A stretch of 64,000 bases of DNA. Source: Streptomyces sp. DG2A-72 (GTDB lineage: Bacteria; Actinomycetota; Actinomycetes; Streptomycetales; Streptomycetaceae). Below are positions 1 to 8,271 of the stretch, one piece after another (position 1 is the first letter of the stretch; every line of letters begins with the position of its first letter). The notes under the pieces were generated by a model. It was given only the letters and a program-made list of their open reading frames with translations. It was not told where the DNA came from and searched no databases. Location: contig NZ_JASTLC010000001.1 of assembly GCF_030499575.1 (NCBI RefSeq), positions 1,612,001 to 1,676,000 on the forward strand, read 5' to 3'. Position numbers and translations under genes: made by a program.

Positions 1-9
1 CTCCTGGAG

Positions 10-27
10 CCGGTCCGTGAGGACCGG
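10..27. terminator. Small hairpin downstream of rarA
   Basis: Seven-base arms CCGGTCC and GGACCGG enclose a four-base loop about 70 bases beyond the rarA stop codon. There is no T-tract. This is a plausible rho-independent-like stop for rarA but could be chance in GC-rich DNA. Nothing else is seen in bases 1–93. Confidence 0.3.
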
Positions 28-93
28 GTTTCCGGCTGACCGTCCTGTTCTGACTGCACAGGACACAGCACTTCGAGTGATTCTACAGGGTGC

Positions 94-1449
94 TCAGGAC
101 CGCTTGCGACCGAGGTGCTTACGGGTCCACTCCACCGCGTCCGCGTACCGCGCCTCGGCGCCGTGCCGCGTCGGCGTGTAGTACTCCCGGTCCTTGAGGG
201 CGTCCGGGGCGTACTGCTGCTCGGCGATGCCTTCGGCCAGGTCGTGCGGATACACGTACCCCTGCGCGTGACCGAGCTTGGCCGCGCCCTTGTAGTGCCC
301 GTCGCGCAGGTGCGGGGGGACAGAGCCCGCCAGGCCCTTGCGTACGTCCTCCATGGCGGCGCCGATGGCGGTCGTCGCGGAGTTGGACTTGGGGGCGAGG
401 GCCAGGGCGATGGTGGCGTGGCTGAGGGTGAGGGCGGCCTCGGGGAAGCCGATCATGGCGACGGCCTGGGCGGCGGCCACGGCTGTCGGCAGCGCGTTCG
501 GGTCGGCGAGGCCGATGTCCTCGCTGGCGGAGATCATCAGGCGGCGGGCGATGAAGCGGGGGTCCTCGCCGGCCTCGATCATGCGGGCCAGGTAGTGCAG
601 GGCCGCGTCGACGTCGGAGCCGCGGATGGACTTGATGAGGGCGCTGGCCACGTCGTAGTGCTGGTCGCCGTCGCGGTCGTACTTCACGGCCGCCCGGTCG
701 ACCGTCTCCTCCAAAGTGGTGAGGCCGATCTCCGTCTCGCCCTTGTCGAGCGCGGCCCCGGCGGCGGCCTCCAGGGCGGTCAGGGCACGGCGGGCGTCGC
801 CGCCGGCGATGCGCAGGAGGTGGGCCTCGGTGTCCTCGGGGAGGGTGACCGCGCCCTTGAGGCCCCGCTCGTCGGACAGGGCCCGCTGGATGAGGTCCCG
901 CACGTCGTCGTCCGTGAGGGGTTCGAGGGTGAGGAGGAGGGAGCGGGAGAGCAGGGGGGAGATCACGGAGAAGTACGGGTTCTCCGTCGTCGCCGCGATC
1001 AGGGTCACCCAGCGGTTCTCGACGGCCGGGAGCAGGGAGTCCTGCTGGGCCTTGCTGAAGCGGTGGATCTCGTCGAGGAAGAGGACGGTCTCCTTGCCGA
1101 AGCCGCCGGTGGCACGGCGGGCGCCGTCGATGACCGCGCGGACCTCCTTGACGCCCGCGGTGATCGCCGACAGCTCCACGAAGCGCTTGTTGGTGGCCTT
1201 CGACACGACATACGCCAGGGTCGTCTTGCCGGTGCCGGGCGGGCCCCAGAGGATCACCGAGGAGGGTCCGGCGGGGCCGGAGGCGCCCTCGCCGACCAGT
1301 CTGCGCAGGGGTGAGCCCGGCTTCAGCAGGTGCTGCTGGCCCACGACCTCGTCGAGGGTGCGCGGGCGCATCCGAACGGCCAGGGGGCTGCTGGACGGGT
1401 CCTTCTCCTGGCGTTCTTCTGCCGCGGCGGTGAACAGGTCGGGCTCCAC
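94..1449 (-). CDS. rarA: Replication-associated recombination protein A (RarA/MgsA-type AAA+ ATPase)
   Basis: 451 residues, the usual length for the family. RarA proteins are clamp-loader-like AAA+ ATPases acting at stalled replication forks. The Walker A motif GPPGTGKT lies at residues 69–76 and the Walker [10 protein letters not shown] near residue 125. The N-terminal '[15 protein letters not shown]' block and a C-terminal half rich in [13 protein letters not shown] family motifs fit RarA rather than RuvB or DnaX. It reads away from the VKOR gene's terminator and appears to be a single-gene unit. The ATG at 1449 is the only start that keeps the N-terminal block. Function is inferred from family similarity; the assignment is firm. 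Confidence 0.93.
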   Translation of the reverse strand: MEPDLFTAAAEERQEKDPSSSPLAVRMRPRTLDEVVGQQHLLKPGSPLRRLVGEGASGPAGPSSVILWGPPGTGKTTLAYVVSKATNKRFVELSAITAGVKEVRAVIDGARRATGGFGKETVLFLDEIHRFSKAQQDSLLPAVENRWVTLIAATTENPYFSVISPLLSRSLLLTLEPLTDDDVRDLIQRALSDERGLKGAVTLPEDTEAHLLRIAGGDARRALTALEAAAGAALDKGETEIGLTTLEETVDRAAVKYDRDGDQHYDVASALIKSIRGSDVDAALHYLARMIEAGEDPRFIARRLMISASEDIGLADPNALPTAVAAAQAVAMIGFPEAALTLSHATIALALAPKSNSATTAIGAAMEDVRKGLAGSVPPHLRDGHYKGAAKLGHAQGYVYPHDLAEGIAEQQYAPDALKDREYYTPTRHGAEARYADAVEWTRKHLGRKRS

Positions 1450-1476
1450 GCTGAAAACCCTAGTTCACCGCACTGA

Positions 1477-1518
1477 CAATGCCGGACGGCCCCGGAATTC
1501 CGGGGCCGTCCGGCATTG
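1477..1518. terminator. 42-bp perfect palindrome, probable terminator
   Basis: Two 21-base arms centred on a GAATTC (1495–1500) are exact reverse complements with no loop bases. It lies 15 bases past the stop codon of the VKOR-like gene (minus strand) and before rarA begins. It would form an extremely stable hairpin in RNA and should end the VKOR transcript. There is no clear U-tract, as is common in Streptomyces. Confidence 0.7.
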
Positions 1519-1532
1519 CTCGGGCCAGTGGG

Positions 1533-2189
1533 TCAGCTGGTCCAGAAGTCCCACCAGCGGGTCAGGATCAGCATGCCGATGATGCCGATGTGCAGGACGG
1601 GCAGGACCCAGGTGAACTCGCCGAAGAAGCCCTTGAGCCAGTTCGGCGCGGGCAGGAAGCCCTTGCGGATGTTGAACGAGGTCACGTACCAGAACATGAT
1701 GATCGTCGCGACCCAGGCCAGGCAGCACCACAGGCACAGCGCGTTGATCCGGTACAGGGACTGGAACATCAGCCAGGCGCAGAAGCCGACGCCGAAGAGC
1801 GTGCCGGCGTTGAAGGTCAGCCAGTACCAGCGCGGGAAGCGGGCACCGGCGAGCAGGCTCATACCGACGCAGATGACGATGCCGTAGGTCACGAGGCCGA
1901 GCATCGGGTTGGGGAACCCGAAGGCGGAGGCCTGGTGGCTCTCCATGACGTTGCCGCAGGAGACGACGGGGTTCAGGCTGCAGCCGGGAGTGAAGGTCTT
2001 GCCCTCGACCTTGGCCTCGAGCAGCTTGAACTTGTCGATCGTGATGACCCATGCGGCGAGCAGTCCGGCCGCACCGGTGATCACCAGCAGCAGGGCGAGT
2101 GCACGACTGCCGCCCTCCGCGCGCGGCGAGGGGGCGGCGCGCTCCGGCTCGTGGTCGGTGGAGACGTCGGTCACTGTCGTCTTGCTCAT
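1533..2189 (-). CDS. Vitamin K epoxide reductase (VKOR) family membrane protein
   Basis: 218 residues starting MSKTTVTD at the ATG at 2189; longer versions of the frame run antisense to the neighbouring ABC gene and are rejected. VKOR homologues are polytopic membrane oxidoreductases that reoxidise DsbA-like partners using quinone. About five hydrophobic segments are visible, the first at roughly residues 28–49. A periplasmic-loop cysteine pair (CSLNPVVSC) and the active-site CLWC within the fourth helix match the family's shuttle and catalytic cysteines. It is divergent from the ABC/two-component operon. A DsbA-like protein (CPDC) is encoded 48 kb away; a partnership with it is only inference. 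Confidence 0.88.
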   Translation of the reverse strand: MSKTTVTDVSTDHEPERAAPSPRAEGGSRALALLLVITGAAGLLAAWVITIDKFKLLEAKVEGKTFTPGCSLNPVVSCGNVMESHQASAFGFPNPMLGLVTYGIVICVGMSLLAGARFPRWYWLTFNAGTLFGVGFCAWLMFQSLYRINALCLWCCLAWVATIIMFWYVTSFNIRKGFLPAPNWLKGFFGEFTWVLPVLHIGIIGMLILTRWWDFWTS

Positions 2190-2259
2190 TTCGCCGATTC
2201 CGTCGCTTGAGAGTTGGACCTTCTTCCGGCAGGGCCATTGTGCCGCACGCGCACGTGTA

Positions 2260-2313
2260 TCCACCGTTCGGTGGACATAAGGAGGTACGCACGGTCGTCC
2301 CGGACCGTTCGGT
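2260..2313. promoter_or_regulatory. Two operator-like palindromes sharing ACCGTTCGGT
   Basis: In the 144-bp divergent spacer, TCCACCG-TT-CGGTGGA (2260–2275) is a near-perfect inverted repeat. A second copy of its core, ACCGTTCGGT, sits at 2304–2313, inside a looser inverted repeat. The copies are 41 bp apart, about four helical turns, so they face the same side of the helix. They lie between the VKOR gene and the ABC/two-component operon and may bind a dimeric regulator, perhaps the response regulator at 5238. No experiment is implied. Confidence 0.45.
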
Positions 2314-2333
2314 TCCGGACGAGGCTCGTTCCC

Positions 2334-3200
2334 ATGACCACACACGCGAACGGACTCGCGGTGGACGTACGGGGGCTGCGCAAGCAGTACGGGGACGTGA
2401 CCGCGGTAGACGGCATCGACCTTGGTATTCGCCAGGGCGAGGTGTTCGGCCTGCTGGGGCCCAACGGGGCGGGCAAGAGCACCACGGTGGAGATCCTTCA
2501 GGGCAATCGCACCCGGGACGCGGGCGAGGTACAGGTGCTCGGGGCGGATCCGGCGACGGGCACGCGCGCGTGGCGCTCGCGTGTCGGAATCGTCTGGCAG
2601 GACGAATCGGCGCCCGCCGAGTTGACGGTCCGCGAGACCGTACGGCATTTCGCGCGCTACTACCCGAGGCCCCGTGACCCCGAGGAGGTCATCGGCCTGG
2701 TGGGTCTTGAGGCCAAGGCGGGCAGCCGGATCAAGGCGCTGTCGGGCGGGCAGCGGCGGCGGCTGGACGTGGCGCTCGGCGTGATCGGCGGGCCCGAACT
2801 GCTGCTTCTGGACGAGCCGACGACCGGGTTCGACCCGGCGGCCCGGCGGCAGTTCTGGGAGCTGATCCGCAAGCTGGCGGACGAGGGCACGACGATCCTG
2901 CTGACCACGCACTATCTGGAGGAGGCGGAGGCGCTCGCGCATCGGCTGGCGATCATCTCGCAGGGCCGGGTGGTCGCCGAGGGCGAGCCCGGTGTGCTGC
3001 GCGAGCGCCACGGCACCGAGGCCACCGTCGCGTGGACGGATGCCGACGGCACCCAGCGCACCACGCAGACGGCCACGCCCACCAAGACCGTCGCCGAGCT
3101 CATGCACCGCTTCGACGGTGAGATCCCGGGGCTGCGGGTGAGCCGCCCCACGCTGGAGGACGTCTATCTCCGGCTGACCGGACAGGAGGACGCGCGATGA
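2334..3200 (+). CDS. ABC transporter ATP-binding protein (drug/antibiotic exporter type)
   Basis: 288 residues from the ATG at 2334 (MTTHANG); upstream in-frame codons are spacer. Walker A GPNGAGKST lies at residues 42–50, the signature LSGGQRRRL near 137–145 and Walker B LLLLDEP at about 157–163, so the nucleotide site is complete. The family (DrrA/CcmA-like, ABC-2 exporters) powers export of drugs, lipids or polysaccharide. Its stop overlaps the start of the permease by ATGA, implying translational coupling. It heads a four-gene operon with permease, histidine kinase and response regulator, an arrangement typical of self-regulated export and resistance systems. The substrate is unknown. Confidence 0.92.
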   Translation: MTTHANGLAVDVRGLRKQYGDVTAVDGIDLGIRQGEVFGLLGPNGAGKSTTVEILQGNRTRDAGEVQVLGADPATGTRAWRSRVGIVWQDESAPAELTVRETVRHFARYYPRPRDPEEVIGLVGLEAKAGSRIKALSGGQRRRLDVALGVIGGPELLLLDEPTTGFDPAARRQFWELIRKLADEGTTILLTTHYLEEAEALAHRLAIISQGRVVAEGEPGVLRERHGTEATVAWTDADGTQRTTQTATPTKTVAELMHRFDGEIPGLRVSRPTLEDVYLRLTGQEDAR

Positions 3201-4042
3201 CCACGACCGCCGTACGAGCCGGGGCCGGGACGCGTCCGCAGCGGCTGCCCGGCGCCTGGGGGCTCGGCCTGCAGCGGGGCGGGCTGGAGATCAAGCAGTT
3301 CTTCCGGCAGCGCGACCAGGTGGTGTTCACCTTCGCCTTCCCGGTGGTGTTCCTCTTCCTGTTCGCGTCGATCTTCAAGGACGACGTCGAAGGCGCGGGC
3401 ATCACCGCCTCCCAGCTGTACGTCCCGGCGATGATGGCCGCCGGCATCATGTCGACGAGTTTCCAGTCGCTCGGCATCTCGATCGCCATCGAGCGGGACG
3501 AGAAGGTGCTGCGCCGGCTGCGCGGCACGCCGATGCCGCCGACCGCGTACTTCCTCGGCAAGATCTGGCTGGTTCTCGTCACCGGCCTCATGGAGACGGC
3601 GATTCTGCTCCTCGTCGGGACAACCTTGTACGACGTCGACCTGCCGTCGCACGTGGGCACCTGGTTCGACTTCGCGTGGATCTTCGTGCTGGGTCTCACG
3701 GCGTGCGCGCTGCTCGGCATCGCGATCAGCTCGGTCCCCAAGTCCGGCAAGAGCGCGACCTCCGTGGTCGTCCTCCCCTTCCTGGTGCTGCAGTTCATCT
3801 CCGGGGTGTACATCGCCATCGACACCATCCCGGACTGGATGCTGAACATCGGGGCGCTGTTCCCGCTGAAGTGGATGTGCCAGGGGCTGCGCGGGGTGTT
3901 CCTGCCGGAGTCGGCGCAGGTGCTGGAGCAGGCCGGGAGCTGGGAGCTGGGCAGGGTCGCGCTGGTGCTCGGGGCGTGGTGCGTCGGAGGATTGGTGCTG
4001 TGTCTGCTGACCTTCCGGTGGAAGAACCGGCGCGAGGGATGA
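3197..4042 (+). CDS. ABC-2 type transporter permease
   Basis: 281 residues. The N-terminal cytoplasmic stretch is followed by a first membrane span near residues 42–58 (VFTFAFPVVFLFLFASIF) and about five more, the ABC-2/DrrB topology. The central 'LRRLRGTPMPPTAYFLGKI' block is typical of ABC-2 permeases. It starts inside the ATPase stop codon (ATGA). Its own stop overlaps an ATG at 4039 that would open the histidine-kinase frame. With the ATPase it should form a dimeric exporter; the substrate cannot be read from sequence. Confidence 0.9.
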   Translation: MTTTAVRAGAGTRPQRLPGAWGLGLQRGGLEIKQFFRQRDQVVFTFAFPVVFLFLFASIFKDDVEGAGITASQLYVPAMMAAGIMSTSFQSLGISIAIERDEKVLRRLRGTPMPPTAYFLGKIWLVLVTGLMETAILLLVGTTLYDVDLPSHVGTWFDFAWIFVLGLTACALLGIAISSVPKSGKSATSVVVLPFLVLQFISGVYIAIDTIPDWMLNIGALFPLKWMCQGLRGVFLPESAQVLEQAGSWELGRVALVLGAWCVGGLVLCLLTFRWKNRREG

Positions 4043-4140
4043 ACGGTCCGGCGGGAGCCGGGGGCGCGTACACCTAGGCCCGCTCGTTCCGGCTCTGGGA
4101 CACGTACTTCGCGCTGATCTGGCTGGCCACCCTGGTCAAC

Positions 4141-5241
4141 GTGCTCGGCGCGGGGTTCCCGGGGTGGCCGGTCCGTGCCGTCGCGGCCGCGCTGCTGACG
4201 CCGCTGGCTCCCCTGTACGTGTGGGTGGGGCGCCCCGTCCTGTGCGGTGACCCGCCCGACGAGCGACAGGCGGTGCGTTTCCTGGCGGTGGCGCTGGCGC
4301 TGTTCCTGCCGTCGGCGGTGCTCGTCGGCGAGACGCGGGTGCTGACCTTCGCGCTCGTGCCTCCGTGCTTCATGACGTTGCGGATGCGGTGGGCCCTGGC
4401 GGCGGTGGCGGTGATCAACCTCGTGCCCGTGGCTGGCTGGGCGCTGCTGTGGCGGCCCGGCGCCCAGGAGGTCTTCCTCAACGGGGTGTTCGCAGCGGTC
4501 GGCCTCGTCTTCTCGGCGGTTCTGGGCAGTTGGATCATCCGGATCATCGAACAGAGCCAGGAGCGGGCCGAGCTGATCGCGGAGCTGGACGCCAGCCGGC
4601 ATGAAGTCTCCCGGCTCTCGTCGGCGCACGGCGCGCTCGCGGAGCGGGAGCGGATGGCCCGGGAGATCCACGACACCCTCGCCCAGGGCTTCACCAGCCT
4701 GCTGATGCTGATCCAGGCCGTCGAGGCCGAGCTCGACCACGACCCGGCACAGGCCCGCCGTCACCTGGCCCTGATGGACGAGACGGCCCGGCAGAACCTC
4801 GCCGAGGCCCGCGCCCTGGTCGCCGGGGGCACCCCCGCCGACCTCGACGGCGCCTCGCTCCCGGACGCGGTCGGCAGGCTCGCGGCCCGCCACGACGCGA
4901 AACTGGACGTGACCGGGCCGGTGCGCGCGCTGCCCGCCGGTCCCGAGGTGGTCGCCCTGCGCTCCTGCCAGGAGGCACTGGCCAACGCCCGCAAGCACGC
5001 GGGGAGTTCTGTGGCCGTAGGCGTCACGCTGGCGTACGCCGAAGAGACGCTCACCGTGTCCGTACGGGACGACGGCCGCGGCTTCGACCCCGGTGCCGTC
5101 CATGACGGGTACGGTCTGGCGGGGCTGCGCGCCCGGGCCGCCGAGGTGGGTGGAACCGCACAGGTCGGCAGCGCGCCGGGCGAGGGCACCACGGTGACCG
5201 TCCGGCTGCCCGTACCCGCCGTGAGGAGTGAGATGCCGTGA
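4141..5241 (+). CDS. Sensor histidine kinase (NarL-type), N-terminus interrupted by an in-frame amber codon
   Basis: 366 residues from the GTG at 4141. Several hydrophobic segments cover roughly residues 15–130. The dimerisation/phosphoacceptor motif REIHDTLAQGF (H177) is of HisKA_3 type. A HATPase domain follows (ARKHAG, DDGRGFD, GYGLAGLRARA). The frame clearly continues upstream: an ATG at 4039 overlaps the permease stop (ATGA, the coupling used throughout this operon) and gives 12 residues, then TAG at 4075–4077. After it comes a coding-looking hydrophobic stretch (RSFRLWDTYFALIWLATLVN) with no start codon until 4141. A nonsense mutation, readthrough, a sequencing error or late initiation at 4141 are all possible. 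Catalytic domains are intact. Confidence 0.82.
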   Translation: MLGAGFPGWPVRAVAAALLTPLAPLYVWVGRPVLCGDPPDERQAVRFLAVALALFLPSAVLVGETRVLTFALVPPCFMTLRMRWALAAVAVINLVPVAGWALLWRPGAQEVFLNGVFAAVGLVFSAVLGSWIIRIIEQSQERAELIAELDASRHEVSRLSSAHGALAERERMAREIHDTLAQGFTSLLMLIQAVEAELDHDPAQARRHLALMDETARQNLAEARALVAGGTPADLDGASLPDAVGRLAARHDAKLDVTGPVRALPAGPEVVALRSCQEALANARKHAGSSVAVGVTLAYAEETLTVSVRDDGRGFDPGAVHDGYGLAGLRARAAEVGGTAQVGSAPGEGTTVTVRLPVPAVRSEMP

Positions 5242-5861
5242 TCCGGATCATCCTGGCCGACGACCATCCCGTCGTACGGGAGGGGTTGCGGGCGATGCTC
5301 AGCGCGGAACCGGACCTTGAGGTGGTCGCCGACGCGTCCAGCGGACCGCAGGCGGAGGCGCTGGCGGCCGAGTTGCGGCCCGACATCGTGCTGATGGATC
5401 TGCGGATGCCGGACGGCGGGGGTGTCGACTCGATCGTGCGGATGGCGGAGGCGGGGCTGGGCTGCCGGGTCATCGTCCTCACGACGTACGAGACGGACCG
5501 GGACATCCTGAGGGCGGTGGAGGCGGGGGCTGCGGGCTATCTGCTCAAGGATCTCCCGCGAGGTGAACTCGCCGAGGCCGTACGGTCCGCGGCGCGCGGC
5601 GAGACGGTGCTGGCGCCGTCGGTGGCGGCGCGGCTGGTGGACCAACTCCGGACGAAGCCGGAACGGCCGCGGTTGTCGGAGCGGGAGACGGCCGTGCTGA
5701 GGCTCGTGGCCGAGGGCTGTACGAACGCCGAGATCGGGCGCCGGTTGTTCATCGGCGAGTCGACCGTGAAGACCCATCTGCTGCGCGTCTTCGGCAAGTT
5801 GGGCGTGGACGACCGGACGGCGGCGGTGACGAGCGCGATGCGGTACGGGCTGCTGGACTGA
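5238..5861 (+). CDS. LuxR/NarL-family two-component response regulator
   Basis: 207 residues from the GTG at 5238, overlapping the kinase stop by four bases. The receiver domain has the acidic pair D8/D9, the phosphorylatable D54 (IVLMDLRMPDGG) and a conserved T/K region (VLTTYETD; LLKD). The C-terminal LuxR helix-turn-helix spans about residues 140–200 (LSERETAVLRLVAEG, FIGESTVKTHLLRVF). It should be phosphorylated by the adjacent kinase and control the ABC transporter operon; the paired palindromes at 2260–2313 are candidate sites. Cognate pairing follows from the overlap; the targets are inference. Confidence 0.93.
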   Translation: MIRIILADDHPVVREGLRAMLSAEPDLEVVADASSGPQAEALAAELRPDIVLMDLRMPDGGGVDSIVRMAEAGLGCRVIVLTTYETDRDILRAVEAGAAGYLLKDLPRGELAEAVRSAARGETVLAPSVAARLVDQLRTKPERPRLSERETAVLRLVAEGCTNAEIGRRLFIGESTVKTHLLRVFGKLGVDDRTAAVTSAMRYGLLD

Positions 5862-5867
5862 GGTTTC

Positions 5868-6074
5868 CTCGCCCCCGCCGCCCCTACCCGTCCCATCCCC
5901 CAGGGGCTCCGCCCCCTGGACCCCCGCTCCTCAAACGCCGGAGGGGCTGGAATTTCAGCGCCGGTCGGCGAATCCAGCCCGTCCGGCGTTTGAGGACAAG
6001 GCCCGTTCAGGGCCGAAGCGGGGGTCTGGGGGCACAGCCCCCAGGGATGGGACGGGTAGGGGCGGCGGGGGCGA
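5868..6074. repeat. Long imperfect inverted repeat of a common Streptomyces intergenic type
   Basis: The 240-bp gap between the convergent response regulator and hisS is almost filled by a folded-back sequence. CGCCCCCGCCGCCCCTACCC at the left is mirrored by its complement at the right, and CTCAAACGCCGG near 5931 pairs with CCGGCGTTTGAG near 5983. Stretches like CGTCCGGCGTTTGAGGAC recur, to my knowledge, at many intergenic sites in Streptomyces genomes. It probably acts as a bidirectional terminator. No coding potential is seen. Confidence 0.7.
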
Positions 6075-6103
6075 AAACCGCTGGGTCGCACCACCCACCG
6101 GGC

Positions 6104-7366
6104 TCAGCCCAGTCTCGCCTCCAGCTCGGCCACGATCTCGTTCACGCCGATCGGCGTCTGCTCGCCGGACTCCATGTCCTTGAGCTGGACGACTCCCTCG
6201 GCGAGGTCGCGTTCGCCGGCGACGACGGTGAAGCGGGCGCCGCTGCGGTTGGCGTTCTTCATGGCGCCCTTGAGGCCCTTGGCGCCGTAGGAGAAGTCGG
6301 CGGCGATGCCGGCCTTGCGCAGGTCGGTGACCTTGGCGAACAGGACGCGGCGGGCCTCGTCGCCCAGCGGGACGGCGAACACGCTGGTGGCCGCCGGGAG
6401 TTCGAGCTCGACGCCCTCCGCCTCCAGGGCCAGGACCGTGCGGTCGACGCCCAGCGCCCAGCCCACCGACGGCAGCGCGGGACCGCCGATCATCTCGGAG
6501 AGGCCGTCGTAGCGGCCGCCGCCGCCCACCGCGGACTGCGAGCCCAGACCGTCGTGGACGAACTCGAAGGTGGTCCGCGTGTAGTAGTCCAGGCCGCGCA
6601 CCAGCTTCGGGTCGTCCTCGAAGGCGACGCCCGCCGCGGTGATCAGTTCACGGACCTCCTCGTGGTACGCCTTGCAGGCGTCGCAGAGGTAGTCGCGCAG
6701 CAACGGCGCGCCCGTCAGCTGCTTCTGGACCGACTCGCGCTTGTCGTCGAGGACGCGCAGCGGGTTGATCTCCGACCGGCGCAGCGTGTCCTCGTCGAGG
6801 TCCAGGCCGCGCAGGAAGTCCTGGAGGGCCGCGCGGTAGACCGGACGGCACTCCTTGTCGCCCAGGCTGTTGAGCAGGATCCGGAAGTCGCTCAGACCCA
6901 GCGAGCGGTACGCCTGGTCCGCCAGGATGATCAACTCGGCGTCCAGCGCCGGATCCTCCGCGCCGATCGCCTCCGCGCCGACCTGGGAGAAGTGCCGGTA
7001 ACGGCCCTTCTGCGGGCGCTCATAGCGGTAGTACGAGCCCGAGTACCAGAGCTTCACCGGGAGGTTGCCCGCCTTGTGCAGGTTGGCCTCGAGCGCCGCG
7101 CGCAGGACGGAGGCCGTGCCCTCGGGGCGCAGGGCGAGCCGGTCGCCGCCCTTGGTCTCGAAGGCGTACATCTCCTTGGTCACGATGTCGGTGGACTCGC
7201 CGACACCGCGCGCGAACAGTTCGACGTTCTCGAAGCCGGGCGTCTCGACATAGCCGTAGCCGGAGTTGCGCAGCGGAGCCGCGATCGCCTCACGGACGGC
7301 CAGGTAGGTGGCGCTGTCCGGCGGGATCAGGTCGTACGTGCCCTTGGGGGCCTTGAAGGTGCTCAC
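6104..7366 (-). CDS. hisS: Histidine--tRNA ligase
   Basis: 420 residues, normal for bacterial HisRS. This class II synthetase charges tRNA-His in the cytoplasm. Visible landmarks are the N-terminal [13 protein letters not shown] block, motif 2 region ([15 protein letters not shown]), the histidine-A loop [11 protein letters not shown] near residue 260, GGGGRYDGL near 282 and the C-terminal anticodon-binding domain. It lies 12 bases downstream of the metallo-hydrolase stop, so the two are probably co-transcribed. The ATG at 7366 is preceded by a suitable purine-rich stretch. Confidence 0.97.
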   Translation of the reverse strand: MSTFKAPKGTYDLIPPDSATYLAVREAIAAPLRNSGYGYVETPGFENVELFARGVGESTDIVTKEMYAFETKGGDRLALRPEGTASVLRAALEANLHKAGNLPVKLWYSGSYYRYERPQKGRYRHFSQVGAEAIGAEDPALDAELIILADQAYRSLGLSDFRILLNSLGDKECRPVYRAALQDFLRGLDLDEDTLRRSEINPLRVLDDKRESVQKQLTGAPLLRDYLCDACKAYHEEVRELITAAGVAFEDDPKLVRGLDYYTRTTFEFVHDGLGSQSAVGGGGRYDGLSEMIGGPALPSVGWALGVDRTVLALEAEGVELELPAATSVFAVPLGDEARRVLFAKVTDLRKAGIAADFSYGAKGLKGAMKNANRSGARFTVVAGERDLAEGVVQLKDMESGEQTPIGVNEIVAELEARLG

Positions 7367-7378
7367 GGAACTCTCTCG

Positions 7379-8092
7379 TCACATTCCTCGTCGGGGAGGG
7401 GTGCTCGCACCGTCTCCCTGGCCTGCCGCCACCTGCCGCAGATACGGGTTGGTGGCGCGCTCCTGGCCGATGGTCGTCTGGGGGCCGTGGCCGGACAGCA
7501 CCACGGTCGAGTCGTCGAGCGGCAGGCACACACGGGCCAGCGAGTCGAGCATCTCGGCCATGTCACCGCCGGGCAGGTCGGTGCGTCCGATGGAGCCGGC
7601 GAACAGCAGATCCCCGGAGAAGAACACCGACGGGATGTCGGCGGCCTCGGGCATCCGGAACGTCACCGACCCCTTGGTATGGCCCGGCGCGTGGGCGACG
7701 GAGAGCTCCAGACCCGCCAGCTCCAGTCGCGCGCCATCGGTCAACTCCTTGACGTCGTCCGGCTCCCCGATGGTCAGCTCGCCGAGCAGCGGCATCCCGA
7801 TGGAGCGCCCGAGCGCCTTCTCGGGGTCGCTCATCATGTACCGGTCCTCGGGGTGGATCCAGGCCGGCACGTCGTGCGCGCCGCACACCGGGACGACCGA
7901 GGCCACATGGTCGAGGTGGCCGTGGGTGAGGACGACCGCCACGGGCTTGAGCCGATGCTTCTTCAGTGCTTCCTCGACTCCCGGGGCCGCTTCGTGGCCC
8001 GGGTCGATGATCACGCACTCCTCACCGGCGGCGGGGGCGACGAGATAACAGTTCGTCCCCCAGGCCCCGGCGGGGAACCCGGCAATGAGCAC
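7379..8092 (-). CDS. Metallo-beta-lactamase-fold hydrolase (glyoxalase II-like)
   Basis: 237 residues from the GTG at 8092 (LIAGFPAGAWGTNCYLV). The metal-binding signature THGHLDH occupies about residues 56–62 (H57, H59, D61, H62), with later conserved histidine and aspartate in HAPGHTKGS and FFSGDLLF. This is the hydroxyacylglutathione hydrolase/GloB-like branch. The natural thiol ester in an actinomycete would be a mycothiol conjugate rather than glutathione; that is inference. It precedes hisS by 12 bases and is divergent from the cyclophilin gene. The longer in-frame N-terminus is spacer and is excluded. Confidence 0.88.
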   Translation of the reverse strand: MLIAGFPAGAWGTNCYLVAPAAGEECVIIDPGHEAAPGVEEALKKHRLKPVAVVLTHGHLDHVASVVPVCGAHDVPAWIHPEDRYMMSDPEKALGRSIGMPLLGELTIGEPDDVKELTDGARLELAGLELSVAHAPGHTKGSVTFRMPEAADIPSVFFSGDLLFAGSIGRTDLPGGDMAEMLDSLARVCLPLDDSTVVLSGHGPQTTIGQERATNPYLRQVAAGQGDGASTPPRRGM

Positions 8093-8271
8093 GATCGTCC
8101 TTCGTTGTGTCGATTCGGGTGGGCTTGCGATTGGGCTGCGCCTGAGGCCAGAGCCTACCGGCGCTGCCGATTCCTCAGCGAACCCATATACGGTACGGGG
8201 CACACGCGGGTCGTCGATTCGAACGACGCACGCGTACCGGTCGACGTTCGAGACGTATGAGGAGAAACCCG

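Noticed and set aside
3100..5103. Long minus-strand reading frame opposite the ABC/kinase genes
   Set aside because: Mirror frame of GC-rich genes with good motifs on the plus strand; its protein is Arg/Gly-rich without any domain.
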